Positions 5,743 to 5,768 of a stretch of DNA of 5,768 nucleotides are shown piece after piece. Below the pieces are notes generated by a model that saw nothing but the letters and a program-made list of their open reading frames with translations, was not told the DNA's origin and made no database searches. Position 1 is the first letter of the stretch; every line of letters starts with the position of its first letter. Location: contig DVOT01000126.1 in assembly GCA_018713425.1 (NCBI GenBank), positions 1 to 5,768 on the forward strand, written 5' to 3'. The position numbers were made by a program, and so were the translations under genes. The DNA comes from Alectryocaccomicrobium faecavium. Its GTDB lineage: Bacteria > Bacillota > Clostridia > Christensenellales > Aristaeellaceae.

Positions 5743-5768
5743 TAGTTTATGTTTATTTTTACGTAAAT

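Noticed and set aside
5724..5768. Possible start of a divergent plus-strand gene: GGAAGGA, 5-nt spacer, then ATG at 5736, open to the window edge
   Set aside because: Only 11 codons are visible, the ATG lies on the -35 box of the operon promoter, and no plus-strand promoter at a workable distance is convincing. Sequence to the right would settle it.

Overview
The window holds one complete minus-strand transcription unit that looks like a small carbohydrate-utilisation operon of an anaerobic Firmicute. I favour a class Clostridia member, perhaps Oscillospiraceae- or Christensenellales-like. The basis is the AGGAG-type ribosome binding sites, a consensus sigma-A promoter, LplB/LplC-type sugar permeases with no ATPase gene beside them, moderately GC-rich coding DNA, and a left-edge palindromic repeat of a kind I recall from gut Clostridia. 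The species cannot be named from this sequence.

Reading in the direction of transcription (right to left): an almost perfect promoter lies at 5714-5742, with an inverted repeat over the expected start site (5695-5708). After a leader of about 90 nt comes a 560-residue protein (5614-3932). It resembles the heparinase II/III-type toroid-plus-beta-sandwich polysaccharide lyases and has no signal peptide. A 172-nt gap follows that holds a terminator-like hairpin (3902-3922). Next are an LplB-type permease (3759-2794), an LplC/YtcP-type permease (2778-1834), and a secreted solute-binding protein (1773-211). A perfect 16-bp-stem hairpin (130-164) lies 46 nt beyond the last stop codon, followed by the edge of a palindromic repeat (1-48).

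Proposed working, by inference: the binding protein captures an oligosaccharide outside the cell, and the two permeases import it using an ATPase encoded elsewhere (MsmX-type, as known for related systems). The cytoplasmic lyase-like enzyme would then cleave the imported, probably uronate-containing, oligosaccharide. The lyase being the first gene, followed by an attenuator-like hairpin, suggests that enzyme and transporter are made in different amounts. The most interesting item is the lyase-like protein, whose substrate and exact family I cannot assign. No mobile element, CRISPR array, tRNA or rRNA was seen.
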